Source: Methylocystis hirsuta
GTDB taxonomy: Bacteria > Pseudomonadota > Alphaproteobacteria > Rhizobiales > Beijerinckiaceae
Length of the DNA stretch: 64,000 nt
Assembly: GCF_003722355.1 (NCBI RefSeq)
Contig: NZ_QWDD01000001.1
Location: 2,356,001 to 2,420,000 of the forward strand
Direction of reading: 5' to 3'
Position 1 is the stretch's first letter. Each line of letters starts with the position of its first letter. Below, in pieces: positions 47,757 through 57,291 of the stretch. A program made the position numbers and the translations under genes. The notes beneath the pieces are model-generated. The model was given only the letters and a program-made list of their open reading frames with translations. It was not told where the DNA came from and made no database searches.

Positions 47757-48725
47757 ATGGCCCTGATGCGATTTTGGTCCTCGAGTCGCCCGGCCGCGTC
47801 CGACGTCGACGAAGACGCCGAAGAGATTCCGTCGCAAAGCGCTCTGGTGCCCGCCGATTCCGTCGCCGGCCGCTCGCTGGTCATCGTCATCGCGATCATG
47901 ACGTTCCTCGCCGCGCTCGCCGCGAACGTCGCCATTCTCGTCGCCGACGCGAGCGTCGAATGGCGCAGCGACGTCGCGCGCGAAGCGACCGTGCAAGTGC
48001 GTCCGGTCCCCGGCCGCAACGTCGAGGCCGACGTTAAGGACGCGGCGGAGACGATGCGGCGAACGCCCGGCGTGCGGGAAGCGCGAGTCTACGCCAAGTC
48101 GGAATCCGAGGCGCTGCTGGCGCCATGGCTCGGCGAGGGCCTGAATCTTTCTGAACTGCCCACCCCCCGGATGATCGTGCTGAAGCTCGACGCCGAAAAT
48201 CGGGCGGATCTCGACAAATTGCGCATGGAGCTCGAGCGCGCCGTTCCTAACGCCGTGCTCGACGATCATCATGTCTTCATCGAGCGTCTCGGCGATATGG
48301 CGCGCGCAGCCGTCGCCATTGCCGCCCTCATCTTCGTTTTTATCCTCGCGGCCATGGCCGTCGCCGTGGCCTCGGCCACCCGCGCCGCCGTCGCGACAAA
48401 CCGCGAAATCGTGGAAGTCCTCCATATCGTCGGCGCGGCCGACTCGTTCATCGCGCGCGAATTTCAGCGTCGCTTCATGGCGCTCGGCTTTCGCGGCGCG
48501 CTGATCGGCGGCGGCGGCGCCATCGCCTTTTTCGCCCTGGCGCAGTTCTTGGCGCAGCGGTGGCGCGCGACCGGCGGCGGCGATCAGATGGAGGCCATGT
48601 TCGGCGATTTCACAATTGGCGCGAGCGGCTTTGTCGTCATCGTTCTGCTCGCTGGCGGCGTCGCCGCGCTGACCGGCTATCTCTCGCAGTTCATTGTGCT
48701 GCGCCACCTGCAGCGGCTCGGTTAA
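47757..48725 (+). CDS. ftsX: Cell-division permease FtsX
   Basis: The membrane partner of FtsE, 322 residues. A cytoplasmic acidic N-terminal tail precedes TM1 (SLVIVIAIMTFLAALAANVA); an extracytoplasmic domain of about 110 residues follows; then three C-terminal helices (AAVAIAALIFVFILAAMAVA, GFRGALIGGGGAIAFFALAQ, GFVVIVLLAGGVAALTGYL) with the FtsX coupling region VATNREIVEVLHIVGA. The ATG at 47757 was preferred to the longer frame from 47694, which overlaps ftsE. Together with FtsE it completes a standard ftsEX operon. Confidence 0.95.
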   Translation: MALMRFWSSSRPAASDVDEDAEEIPSQSALVPADSVAGRSLVIVIAIMTFLAALAANVAILVADASVEWRSDVAREATVQVRPVPGRNVEADVKDAAETMRRTPGVREARVYAKSESEALLAPWLGEGLNLSELPTPRMIVLKLDAENRADLDKLRMELERAVPNAVLDDHHVFIERLGDMARAAVAIAALIFVFILAAMAVAVASATRAAVATNREIVEVLHIVGAADSFIAREFQRRFMALGFRGALIGGGGAIAFFALAQFLAQRWRATGGGDQMEAMFGDFTIGASGFVVIVLLAGGVAALTGYLSQFIVLRHLQRLG

Positions 48726-48872
48726 GCGCATTCGCCCAAATCGACCGCCCCGATAACATCGGTGCAGAAATACCCCTATAGTCGTGCCAGAATCGCGCCT
48801 CGCGCGTTCTGGTCAGGAAGCATGGGCGAAGGACTCCACGATTGACGACCCCCGCACGCCAGGGAGTGAGGA

Positions 48873-49526
48873 ATGGGTAGCGCCGTCCGCAAGGCCGTCT
48901 GCGCGATCCTCGCTGGCGGCGCTTTTCTCGCCGCGGCGCTCCTGTTGGGTTTTGTCGGCTTCGCGCTGTCCCTGCCGCGAGAGGAGTTCTCCGTTCCGGT
49001 GCAGGCGGAAGGCGTGGTCGCGCTGACCGGCGGCTCGGATCGCGTGCTCGACGCGGCGACCCTTCTCGCCAGCGGCCAGGCGCGACGCATGCTGATCACC
49101 GGCGTCAATCCTTCTACCCGCAGCTCCTTGCTGGCGAAAATACTGCCCATGTCGCGCGAACTCTTCGATTGCTGCGTCGACCTCGGCTACCAGGCGCTCG
49201 ACACCGCCGGCAACGCCAAAGAAACGCGCGATTGGGCGCGCGAGCACAATATCACCCGCACGCTCATCGTCGTCACGTCGAACTACCACATGCCGCGCGC
49301 GCTGGTCGAACTCTCAGCCGCCTTGCCGAAGGTCGAGCTCTATCCCTTTCCGGTCGTCAGCGAACATATCGACGTCGCCAACTGGACCAGCGATCTGCGC
49401 GTCGCCCGTTTTGTCGGAAAGGAATATATGAAATACATAGGGTCGCTGCTGCGCACCAAGCTGTTCAAGGACTATGAGGAGTCGGAGCCTCCCCCGCAGC
49501 TTCGCCACAGCGTCGCATCTGAGTGA
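48873..49526 (+). CDS. DUF218 (YdcF/ElyC/SanA-like) envelope protein
   Basis: A 217-residue protein with one N-terminal membrane anchor (AVCAILAGGAFLAAALLLGF) and a DUF218 domain facing the periplasm: VVALTGGSDRVLDAATLLASG, GNAKETRDWAREHNITRTLIVVTSNYHMPRA, and YPFPVVSEHID. ElyC and SanA homologues affect envelope polysaccharide synthesis and vancomycin tolerance. It follows ftsEX by ~150 bases and its last codons overlap the frame of the following acyltransferase, an arrangement seen in many Hyphomicrobiales genomes. No catalytic role is established. Confidence 0.92.
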   Translation: MGSAVRKAVCAILAGGAFLAAALLLGFVGFALSLPREEFSVPVQAEGVVALTGGSDRVLDAATLLASGQARRMLITGVNPSTRSSLLAKILPMSRELFDCCVDLGYQALDTAGNAKETRDWAREHNITRTLIVVTSNYHMPRALVELSAALPKVELYPFPVVSEHIDVANWTSDLRVARFVGKEYMKYIGSLLRTKLFKDYEESEPPPQLRHSVASE

Positions 49527-49591
49527 AATCTTGTTTCAACGCCTCTTGGCGTCGTAAAAGCGCGCCACGCCCCTTCGCCCAGATCTCGCCA

Positions 49592-50380
49592 ATGCTCCTC
49601 CTGCGCTCCCTCATTTTCCAGATCGTGTTCTTCCTGAACATGTTCACGCTCATGATCGTCTGGCTGCCGGGCCTGTTGATGCGGCGCCAGATCAACCAGG
49701 AGCTTGGACGCACCTGGGGGCGCACGACGCTCTGGCTGCTCGACAAAATCTGCGGCGCGAAGATCGACTGGCGAGGTCTCGAGAATATCCCCAAAGGCGC
49801 CGTGATCGTCGCCTGCAAACATCAGTCCATCTGGGAGACCTTCGTTCTGCCGATCAGGTTTCCCGACTTCAGCTATATTCTGAAGCACGAACTGATCTGG
49901 CTGCCTTTTTTCGGCTGGTACCTACTGGCGGCCGAGCAGATCGCCATCGATCGCGCCAAGGGCGGCAAGCTGCTGCCGCAGCTGATCGCCAAATCGAAGA
50001 AGATTTTCGCCCAGGGACGGCAGCTCTTCATTTTTCCCGAAGGCACGCGCCGCCCGGCCGGCGCCCCGCCGCAATATAAATTCGGCATCGCGCATCTTTA
50101 CGCGGCGACCGAAACGCCGGTGCTTCCCGTCGCCGTGAATTCCGGGCTGTTTTGGCCGCGCCGCTCGTTCCTCGTCCGGCCGGGAACCGTCGTGATCGAG
50201 TTCCTGCCGCTGATCGCGCCGGGCATGGAGCCGCGCGCCTTTTTCGACAAACTCTCGACGGAGATCGAGGCCGCGTCCGACCGATTGATCGCCGAAGCGC
50301 TGGCGAAAGACCCGTCCTTGGCGGAAATCGTCGAGAAGGGCCGCGCAGACGCCCAACCTATGGCGCCGGCGCAGGAATGA
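49592..50380 (+). CDS. plsC: 1-acyl-sn-glycerol-3-phosphate acyltransferase
   Basis: PlsC acylates lysophosphatidic acid to phosphatidic acid at the inner membrane. From ATG 49592 the product is 262 residues: an N-terminal membrane helix (RSLIFQIVFFLNMFTLMIVW), motif I as KHQSIWETF (the HX4D is HX4E here, as in many alphaproteobacterial members), motif III FPEGTRRP, and motif IV VLPVAVNSG. A GTG at 49523, overlapping the stop of the DUF218 gene, would add 23 residues and is an alternative start. Probably cotranscribed with the DUF218 gene. Confidence 0.93.
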   Translation: MLLLRSLIFQIVFFLNMFTLMIVWLPGLLMRRQINQELGRTWGRTTLWLLDKICGAKIDWRGLENIPKGAVIVACKHQSIWETFVLPIRFPDFSYILKHELIWLPFFGWYLLAAEQIAIDRAKGGKLLPQLIAKSKKIFAQGRQLFIFPEGTRRPAGAPPQYKFGIAHLYAATETPVLPVAVNSGLFWPRRSFLVRPGTVVIEFLPLIAPGMEPRAFFDKLSTEIEAASDRLIAEALAKDPSLAEIVEKGRADAQPMAPAQE

Positions 50381-50421
50381 AGAACGCCGCATCCTCCGGC
50401 CGAATCTAAAGAGTGTCCTGT

Positions 50422-50709
50422 TCAAGGTTGAGATGCTGCTCGACCCGCCGAAGACGGACGCGCTTCAAGTTCGCTGATAAGGACGCCGTGGCCGATCGCG
50501 GACGTATGATATTCGATCACCGCTCGGCGCAATCCGACGATCTGCTTGCTTAGGTCCTTGCGCGTTGCATCGATTTTGGCGTCGAGCGACATCAGATCCG
50601 AGGCGACATCGGCGCGCAAGGAGCGCGATTCGGCGGCTATCTCCGCCAAGTCATTCTTGGTGGCCATTTCCGCGCGCATGTCGCGAAGCAGCTGCAGGAT
50701 CAGACGCAC
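50422..50709 (-). CDS. Small coiled-coil hypothetical protein
   Basis: A 95-residue protein starting at GTG 50709, one base after the thpR stop, with GGGAGG just upstream of that GTG. Residues 15-65 (MATKNDLAEIAAESRSLRAD and on to ATRKDLSKQIVGLRR) form a charged helix typical of small coiled-coil proteins in Hyphomicrobiales. The close spacing suggests it is translated with thpR. No function is known. Confidence 0.65.
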   Translation of the reverse strand: MRLILQLLRDMRAEMATKNDLAEIAAESRSLRADVASDLMSLDAKIDATRKDLSKQIVGLRRAVIEYHTSAIGHGVLISELEARPSSAGRAASQP

Positions 50710-50710
50710 T

Positions 50711-51280
50711 TTAACCTCCCGCCGTTCCTGTCAGCGCCTGCGGCGCCACAAGCAGCGGATATTCCGCCTCGACGATGTAGGGGCCGCCCCCCACGGAATC
50801 GCGCGACGAATAGAGCACGAAGCGCTCCGCCGTGAAGCGCAGCGGCGGGAAATAGCCGCGCGCGCCGAGATAGGCGGCGACGGCGCCGGCGCTGGCGCCG
50901 CGCAGACGCGCGAGGGTCACATGCGGGATGAATTTGCGCGGCTCGGGCGGCGCGCCGAGCCGGCGCAACAGCCGCTCCTGTTCCGCCTGCATGTCCATGA
51001 GACTCGGCTCCGGCCGCGCCCGCGCCACGATGGCGCGGGGCTTGTCGCCGCCAAACGACGTCAGCTGGTCGAAGGTGACGGTGACTTCCGGACGGCGAAT
51101 GAAGGAGAGCGCATTCGCCGCGTCGCGCGCGAAAGCGTCGTCAACGTCGCCGATGAAGCGCAAGGTGACATGATAATTCTCAACGTCGATCCAGCGGCCG
51201 CCTGGGATTCCGCCGCGCAGGCGCGCGAGGCTTTCGGCGATTGAGCGGGGAATCTCCAGGGCCGTAAACAGTCTGGGCAT
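50711..51280 (-). CDS. thpR: RNA 2',3'-cyclic phosphodiesterase (2H family, ThpR/LigT)
   Basis: A 189-residue 2H phosphoesterase with two HxT motifs, YHVTLRF and PHVTLARL, each in one half of the pseudo-symmetric fold. Family members hydrolyse 2',3'-cyclic phosphates at RNA ends and can ligate tRNA halves in vitro. It is followed by the small coiled-coil gene and lies 30 bases from the tesA stop on the same strand, so tesA, thpR and the coiled-coil gene may form one transcript. Confidence 0.93.
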   Translation of the reverse strand: MPRLFTALEIPRSIAESLARLRGGIPGGRWIDVENYHVTLRFIGDVDDAFARDAANALSFIRRPEVTVTFDQLTSFGGDKPRAIVARARPEPSLMDMQAEQERLLRRLGAPPEPRKFIPHVTLARLRGASAGAVAAYLGARGYFPPLRFTAERFVLYSSRDSVGGGPYIVEAEYPLLVAPQALTGTAGG

Positions 51281-51310
51281 GACATCCTCCCCAAGCGGGA
51301 TCGCGCAGCC

Positions 51311-52021
51311 TCATTGCGCGCGCGAGGTCCTACGCGCCCCCATGGAAACGAGCGTTCTTTCAACAAAGGGCGCGATTTTTTTGACGATCTTCGCCACGCC
51401 GGCGGCGTTGGGATGAATGCCGTCCGAGATGAGGAGCGCGGGCGAGCCCCAGACGCCTTCCAAGATAAAGGGCACAAGCGGCGCCTCATGTTTGGCGGCA
51501 AGATCCGGATAAACCGAATCGAATTCCTTCTTGTAAGCTTGCCCGTGATTCGCGCTCGAGACCATCGCCGTCAGCACCGGGCGGACGCCTTTCTGCTTTA
51601 ACGTCGCAAGAATCCGATCGAGATTGGCGCGCGTTATCCTCGGATCATGCCCGTTCAACATGTCATTCGCGCCGAGCTCGACGACGGCGATGTCGAACGG
51701 CCCGGCGCCAAGGGTATAGTCGAGGCGCGCGAGCCCGGTCGTCGTCGTGTCGCCGGAAACGCCCCCTTGGACGACCTCGACATCATATCCGTCCTCGCTC
51801 AGGCGTCTCTTGAGCTGCGCCGGAAGCGAATCTCCGGCGTCGATGCCGGGCCCCGCCGTCAGGCTGTCGCCAAACGCCAGGATTCGCACAGGTTCGGCAT
51901 TCGCGGATGTCAGCGCGATGGTCAACAGGGCTAGGGACGCGAAAGCCGCGGCTTGGAGAGGGCGTCGGAAAGCGCCATAAGGCGACTGGACCGAAGGCGT
52001 CGAATGCGGCGCATCTATCAA
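51311..52021 (-). CDS. tesA: Periplasmic SGNH arylesterase / thioesterase I
   Basis: A 236-residue secreted SGNH hydrolase: signal peptide (LQAAAFASLALLTIALTSANA), block I FGDSLTAG with nucleophile Ser, block III GAND, and block V SDGIHPN with the catalytic Asp-His. TesA/arylesterase cleaves acyl-CoA thioesters, lysophospholipids or aryl esters. The start is TTG 52021, supported by GGAG seven bases upstream; no ATG is in frame. It is divergent from the ybbA-type ATPase by only 11 bases, the usual tesA-ybbA-ybbP arrangement. Confidence 0.93.
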   Translation of the reverse strand: MIDAPHSTPSVQSPYGAFRRPLQAAAFASLALLTIALTSANAEPVRILAFGDSLTAGPGIDAGDSLPAQLKRRLSEDGYDVEVVQGGVSGDTTTTGLARLDYTLGAGPFDIAVVELGANDMLNGHDPRITRANLDRILATLKQKGVRPVLTAMVSSANHGQAYKKEFDSVYPDLAAKHEAPLVPFILEGVWGSPALLISDGIHPNAAGVAKIVKKIAPFVERTLVSMGARRTSRAQ

Positions 52022-52032
52022 GGTTTTGCTCC

Positions 52033-52758
52033 GTGCGGCGACAAGTCATCGAAGTTGAAGGCGTTGATCTCACGCTCGGCGAAGGCGCCGCCCGCGTGCA
52101 TGTGCTCAAGACTGTCAGCCTGAGCGTAGCGCAAGGCGAAACTGTCGCTCTTCTGGGACCCTCCGGCTCGGGCAAATCGACTTTGCTCATGACCCTCGCC
52201 GGATTGGAGCGACCTGACGCCGGAAGCGTCAGGATTGACGGGCGCGATCTTGGCGCCCTTTCCGAAGACGCGCTCGCGCGTTTCCGCGGAGAAAACATAG
52301 GGATCGTCTTCCAGTCTTTCCAGCTGATCCCCACCATGACGGCGCTGGAGAATGTCGCCATTCCACTGGAACTCGCCGGGAAATCAGACGCTTTCGCACG
52401 CGCCGAGGCCGAGCTTGCGGCGGTCGGGCTCGCTGAGCGCCTGGCCCACTACCCGGCTCAGCTTTCGGGAGGCGAGCAGCAGAGGGTGGCGCTCGCACGG
52501 GCGCTCGCGCCCGACCCACTGATTCTCGCGGCGGACGAGCCCACGGGCAATCTCGATTCGGAAACCGGGGCCGCGGTGATCGAACTCATTTTTGCGCAGC
52601 AACGGCGCCGCGGGGCGACGCTTGTGCTCGTCACCCATGATGCGGCGCTCGCCGCACGCTGCAGCCGACGGGTTCTGCTGCGCTCGGGCCGCATCGAGGC
52701 CGAGGGGGCGGTTCAGCCTTACCTTTTTCGGAAGGACAAAAAATCCACGAATAAATAG
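52033..52758 (+). CDS. ybbA: ABC transporter ATP-binding protein (YbbA/LolD-like)
   Basis: A 241-residue ATPase starting at GTG 52033 (AAGG nine bases upstream). Walker A GPSGSGKST, Q-loop VFQSFQLIPTMT, signature LSGGEQQRVALARA, Walker B LILAADEPTGNLD and H-switch VTHD are all present. It belongs to the MacB/LolD/YbbA group, whose partner is a large FtsX-type permease normally encoded directly downstream. Here that permease starts at 54712, about 1.95 kb away, because foreign-looking DNA lies between. The substrate of YbbAP is not established. Confidence 0.92.
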   Translation: MRRQVIEVEGVDLTLGEGAARVHVLKTVSLSVAQGETVALLGPSGSGKSTLLMTLAGLERPDAGSVRIDGRDLGALSEDALARFRGENIGIVFQSFQLIPTMTALENVAIPLELAGKSDAFARAEAELAAVGLAERLAHYPAQLSGGEQQRVALARALAPDPLILAADEPTGNLDSETGAAVIELIFAQQRRRGATLVLVTHDAALAARCSRRVLLRSGRIEAEGAVQPYLFRKDKKSTNK

Positions 52759-52967
52759 GCTAGGAATGGATAATGTCCGGCCTCGGCTTTTTTCTGGAAA
52801 AGCTCATTTCTTTGAAGGAGGCATTTCCCCGGCGGTACCGACTCGGCTAGACTCGCGCCAAGGATTGATATGTGAGACTACACGTTCGGTGAACCTTTTC
52901 CGCCTATGAGTGCATGCTAGATAGTTTATCTTGGGCTAGGATGCCAGCTCACTGAAAGGAAACGAAA

Positions 52968-53177
52968 ATGCCAGGGACAAAAGGCAGCATCCTGAAGGGG
53001 CCAGACTTGACAACGGAAGCAGCATCGCTTCGCAAATCGGTTTGGCGGGAACTCGGCGGACTCAAGAAATCCGTCACGAGCGAGAGGAACATCGCTTTCA
53101 CGAAATCCAAGGGCAGGATTAAGATTGGGAAAGTCGGATCGCTCACGATTGGCAAGGCAAAGCGAACAGACAAGTGA
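52968..53177 (+). CDS. Small basic hypothetical protein in the ybbA-ybbP interval
   Basis: A 69-residue lysine-rich protein (MPGTKGSILKGPDLTTEAAS start), with AGGAAA before its ATG. No domain recognised. Composition and codon use differ from the flanking high-GC genes, as does the following dGTPase-like gene, so it probably arrived with it. It could be a partner of that gene, but nothing more can be said. Confidence 0.55.
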   Translation: MPGTKGSILKGPDLTTEAASLRKSVWRELGGLKKSVTSERNIAFTKSKGRIKIGKVGSLTIGKAKRTDK

Positions 53178-53197
53178 ATTTAAAGTGAGACATTACG

Positions 53198-54670
53198 GTG
53201 GCCTTGTATTGCGACGGCGACAAAGCACGGGTCCTGAACGACCAGAATGAAAAGCAGGCCGAACCTTATCGAACTCCGTGACGTCGCGATTATGCGCGAC
53301 TGATCCATTCGCCGTGCTTTCGACGTTTACAAGGCAAGACTCAGGTCTTCCCCGGCAATGAATCTGACTTCTACCGTAATCGCCTAACACATTCATTAGA
53401 AGTTGCGCAGATCGCCAAGTCGATAGCGATTCGGCTCAACGCTACTGCCTCGCAATTCAAGCGCAAGGTATTCAAGATAGAGCCGGATATCGTTGAATTC
53501 GCGGGCCTTGCGCATGATCTCGGCCACCCACCCTTTGGACACAACGGCGAGGAAGCTCTTGACGAATGCATGCGCAATCATGGCGGCTTTGAGGGAAATG
53601 CGCAGACTCTAAGAATCGTCGCCCATTTAGAGAAAAAGGCGACTTTTCCTTCATTAGACCGCGATTTCCTTCCTATCGCTACAGACCATATGGACCTGAG
53701 GTGTGGATTGAACCTCACGTTTCGCAGTCTCGCCGCGCTGTTAAAATATGATCGACTCATCCCGGAGCGATCAAGCGATCGCGAGGAGTCTGGCGTGATG
53801 AAAGGGTATTACGCCGAGGACGCGGGTCTAGTGAGCATGATTAAACAGCATGTTCTCGGCGACGACTTTTCTGGCGAGTTCAAAACGATCGAATGCTCTA
53901 TCATGGATATCGCCGACGACATTGCCTATTCAACTTATGACCTAGAAGACAACTTCAAGGCTGGCTTCCTTACGCCCATGAGCCTGTTCTCGCTTGACGA
54001 CGACATATACGATGCAGTTGCCGCGACCATTCGCAAGCGTATCCCAAAACAATACCCTGAAAAGATCACACTGTTAGACAAGATCGAGGGAGATCTTGTG
54101 CGCAAAATACTCTATACCATATTCAATGAAGTGCTATTTGGCGTTGGCGATGAGGTCAAAAGTATAATGCGCGCCCGTAATATCGAGTGGAGCGCCAAGA
54201 AAATGCTGGTCGCGGCCGAGGTGCAGGCCCTGTCATACAAGCTTGCCAATGACGGCTATCACCGCGTCAAATTCACGTCGAGTATCGTGCAGAGCTTCCT
54301 TTCCGGTATCGAAGTCGTCGCTCATGCGACTCACCCTCAGCTTCATCAAGTTCGGCTGGAATTTGAAACTTTTCTCTTCGTCGAAGTGCTCAAGAACATC
54401 ACCTACCACGCAATTATCCGATCCCCAGGCTTGCAGGTCGTTGAATATCGGGGCAAGGATATCGTCACGGCAATCTTTAACGCCGTGGCCGGAAGTGACG
54501 GCACGCGCCTCTTGCCTGACGACTTCCGAGCTATTTGCAGGGGAGCGTCAGAGATGGTGAAGATGCGCACCATTTGCGACTTCATCGCTGGAATGACTGA
54601 TCGATATGCATTTGAATTTTACGGTCGGCTTTACGGCACAAATCACCTGACTATCCATAAGCCTCTGTAA
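53198..54670 (+). pseudogene. dGTPase (Dgt-family HD phosphohydrolase) gene with an in-frame TGA
   Basis: A continuous coding-like frame from GTG 53198 to 54670 is broken by TGA at 53279-53281. After the stop come the conserved Dgt blocks RRDYARLIHSPCFRRLQGKT, FYRNRLTHSLEVAQIAKS, the metal-binding AHDLGHPPFGHNGE, and DIADDIAYSTYDLEDNFKAGF. Related proteins often have Trp where the TGA stands, so a TGG-to-TGA change is the simplest explanation. No ATG, GTG or TTG occurs in frame until 53570, which is already past the HD motif, so a restart product (366 residues) would lack the active site. dGTPases hydrolyse dNTPs and some act in phage defence. GC content is lower than the neighbours. Confidence 0.82.
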
Positions 54671-54711
54671 GGAATTTGTCCCACCAATGCTGCACTCCCA
54701 GGATGCAGTCT

Positions 54712-57291
54712 ATGAGGGCTAAAGCCAGTCGGGTGGAACAGCGAAGTAAAATACCAAAACTGCCCTTCGCATTGCGCTTCGCCCTGCGCGATCTGCTCGG
54801 CGATCCGCGCGGCTTTGGCGTCTTCATCGCCTGCATCGTGATCGGCGTCGCCGCGATCTCCGGCGTCTCCGGCCTTTCATGCTCGCTGGCGCAAGGGCTC
54901 GCGCGGGAGGGCCGAACGATATTGGGCGGCGACGCCTCCTTCAGCCTCGTCTCGCGGGAGTTTTCGCCGGAGCAACGCGCCTTCTTCGAGGCGCGCGGCC
55001 GGCTTTCCGAAATTTCGCTGATGCGGGCGATGGCCCGGCGCGACGACGGCGAGGCCGCGCTGGTGGAGATCAAAGCCGTCGATCCGGCGACTTATCCAAC
55101 TTTTGGCGCGGTCGCGCTCGACCCCGACATGCCCTTGGCCGAGGCGCTCGAGGAACGAAACGGGCTGCCGGGCGTCGCGGTCGATCCGATGCTGCTCGCG
55201 CGCCTCGACGCCAAGCTCGGCGACGCCGTGATGATCGGCGTTTCGCGCTTCACGCTGCGCGCAATTCTGCGCAGCGAACCCGACAAGCTCGCGGGCGGAA
55301 TTGGCTTCGGGCCGCGCGTCATGATGACGCGCGCCGCGCTTTGGGGCGCGGAACTGGCGACGCCGGGCTCGATCGTCCGCCATGTCGTCCGCGTCACGCT
55401 GCGCGGGGGCGCGGAGGCCGACCTCAAGGCGTTCGCCGCCGACGCCGCGAACGCCTTTCCGCAAGCCGGATGGGAGTCGCGCACGCGGGACGCCGTCTCG
55501 CCGCAGTTCTCGCGCAATCTCGACCGGTTCGCCCAGCTGCTCACCCTCGTCGCGCTCACCGCCCTCGTCGCCGGCGGCGCCGGCGTCGCGAACGCCGTAC
55601 AGGGCTTCGTCGAGCGCAAACGCGCGCAATTCGCCATTCTCAAGGCGCTCGGCGCGGAGGGCTCTCGGGTCTTCAGGATCGCCCTTGCCCAGGTTCTGGC
55701 GGCGGCGTCCTTCGCCATCCTGCTGGGGCTCGTCGCCGGCGCGGCGATTCCCTGGGGCGCGGCGCAAGCGCTGCGCGATCTCGCCGATCTCCCCGTATCG
55801 GCGTCGCTCGACGCGCAAGGCGCGCTCTATGGGGCTCTGTACGGGCTGCTCGTCGTCCTGATCTTTGCGCTCGTTCCTCTGGGCCGCGCGCATGAAGTTC
55901 CCGTCGCGGCGTTGCTGCGCGACGACCCGCGGGGCGCGAGTCTCGCCCGCTACCGCGCTGGCGCAGCGGCCGCGGCGATTGCGCTCGCCGTCCTGGTCAT
56001 GGCCACGTCTTTTGACGTGAAGCTCGGCGCGGCCTATGTCGCCGCCGCTGTCGCGGCCTTCGCCCTGCTGCGCGGCGCGGCATGGGTCGCCATGCGGCTG
56101 GCCCGCGGCCTTCCGCGTTCGCGCAACGCGCGGCTGCGGTTCGCGCTCGCCAATATCTGGCGGCCGAAAAGCCTGACGCCGGCGCTGATGATCTCCATAG
56201 GCCTGACGCAAACGCTGCTCATTTCGCTCGTGCTGGTTGAAGGCGCGATTCACAACGAGTTGGCGCGGGCCGACGCCGGCGAGATTCCCAACTTCTTCTT
56301 CATCGACGTGCCGAAGGCGCAAACTGAGGCTTTTGTCGATTTCCTCTCTGCCGAAGCGCCCGGCGCCCGCATCGAACACGTGCCGATGATGCGCGGGCGC
56401 ATCGTCGCCGTGAAAGACGCGGCCATCGACAAGACCGCCGTCGCCGACGACGCCAAATGGGCGCTCGAGGGCGACCGCGGCGTGACGTTTTCCGCCACGG
56501 TTCCGGCGAACTCCGCGCTCGCCGAAGGCGAATGGTGGCCGGCGAATTACGTCGGTCCGCCGCTCGTATCACTGGAGCAGAAGGTCGCCGAAGGATTGGG
56601 CCTGACCATCGGCGACTCGATCCGAGTCAATGTGCTCGGCAGGGAGGTGACAGCGCAGGTCGCCAATCTGCGCAGGGTGGATTGGCGCAGTTACGCCATC
56701 AACTTCATCATGGTGTTTTCGCCCAATGTTTTTGCCGGGGCGCCCTACACCGAGCTCTTCACCGTGGCGTACGGCGCGCCATCGGTCGCGGCGCGCGACG
56801 CCAAGGACGCGCGGCTCGCGCGCGAGGCGGCGAAACGCTTTCCGAGCATCGTTTCCGTGCGCGTCAAGGATGCGCTGGCGGCGATCGACAAGATCGCCGG
56901 ACAGTTGGCGCTGGCCGCGCGCGCCGCGGCGGGTCTCGCCATTGTCACGGCGGTGCTGGCGCTTGCGAGCGCGCTTGCGAGCGGCCAGCGCGCAAGGCTG
57001 CACGACTCGGTGGTCCTGAAGACTCTCGGCGCGACCCGCCTCTGGCTGGCCACAGCCTATGCGCTGGAATTTGGGCTGGTCGGCCTCGCCGCCTCCCTCA
57101 TCGCGGTCGCGGCGGGATCGGGCGCCGCCTACGCGATGACGACGATCCTCATGAAGATCGATTTCGCCTTCCTGCCCTGGACCACGGCGCTGATCTCGCT
57201 CGCCACGCTCGCCGTCACTATCGCCCTCGGCCTCGCCGGCGCCTGGCGGGCGCTCTCCAGACGTCCAGGACCGGAGTTGCGCCAGCCTTAG
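54712..57291 (+). CDS. ybbP: Large ABC transporter permease (YbbP-like, FtsX-fold)
   Basis: An 859-residue inner-membrane protein with two FtsX-type units: TM1 (FGVFIACIVIGVAAISGVSG), a large periplasmic region, three helices around 285-405, then the second unit from about 450 ending with three more helices. It is the natural partner of the ATPase at 52033. The ATG at 54712 was chosen (AGGA eight bases upstream); ATG 54703 and TTG 54676 are alternatives, and the original start context may have been altered by the intervening DNA. The stop overlaps the convergent copC-like gene by four bases. Confidence 0.92.
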   Translation: MRAKASRVEQRSKIPKLPFALRFALRDLLGDPRGFGVFIACIVIGVAAISGVSGLSCSLAQGLAREGRTILGGDASFSLVSREFSPEQRAFFEARGRLSEISLMRAMARRDDGEAALVEIKAVDPATYPTFGAVALDPDMPLAEALEERNGLPGVAVDPMLLARLDAKLGDAVMIGVSRFTLRAILRSEPDKLAGGIGFGPRVMMTRAALWGAELATPGSIVRHVVRVTLRGGAEADLKAFAADAANAFPQAGWESRTRDAVSPQFSRNLDRFAQLLTLVALTALVAGGAGVANAVQGFVERKRAQFAILKALGAEGSRVFRIALAQVLAAASFAILLGLVAGAAIPWGAAQALRDLADLPVSASLDAQGALYGALYGLLVVLIFALVPLGRAHEVPVAALLRDDPRGASLARYRAGAAAAAIALAVLVMATSFDVKLGAAYVAAAVAAFALLRGAAWVAMRLARGLPRSRNARLRFALANIWRPKSLTPALMISIGLTQTLLISLVLVEGAIHNELARADAGEIPNFFFIDVPKAQTEAFVDFLSAEAPGARIEHVPMMRGRIVAVKDAAIDKTAVADDAKWALEGDRGVTFSATVPANSALAEGEWWPANYVGPPLVSLEQKVAEGLGLTIGDSIRVNVLGREVTAQVANLRRVDWRSYAINFIMVFSPNVFAGAPYTELFTVAYGAPSVAARDAKDARLAREAAKRFPSIVSVRVKDALAAIDKIAGQLALAARAAAGLAIVTAVLALASALASGQRARLHDSVVLKTLGATRLWLATAYALEFGLVGLAASLIAVAAGSGAAYAMTTILMKIDFAFLPWTTALISLATLAVTIALGLAGAWRALSRRPGPELRQP

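Noticed and set aside
53570-54670. 366-aa C-terminal frame as an intact dGTPase gene
   Set aside because: It lacks the HD metal-binding motif, which lies upstream in the same frame before any start codon.
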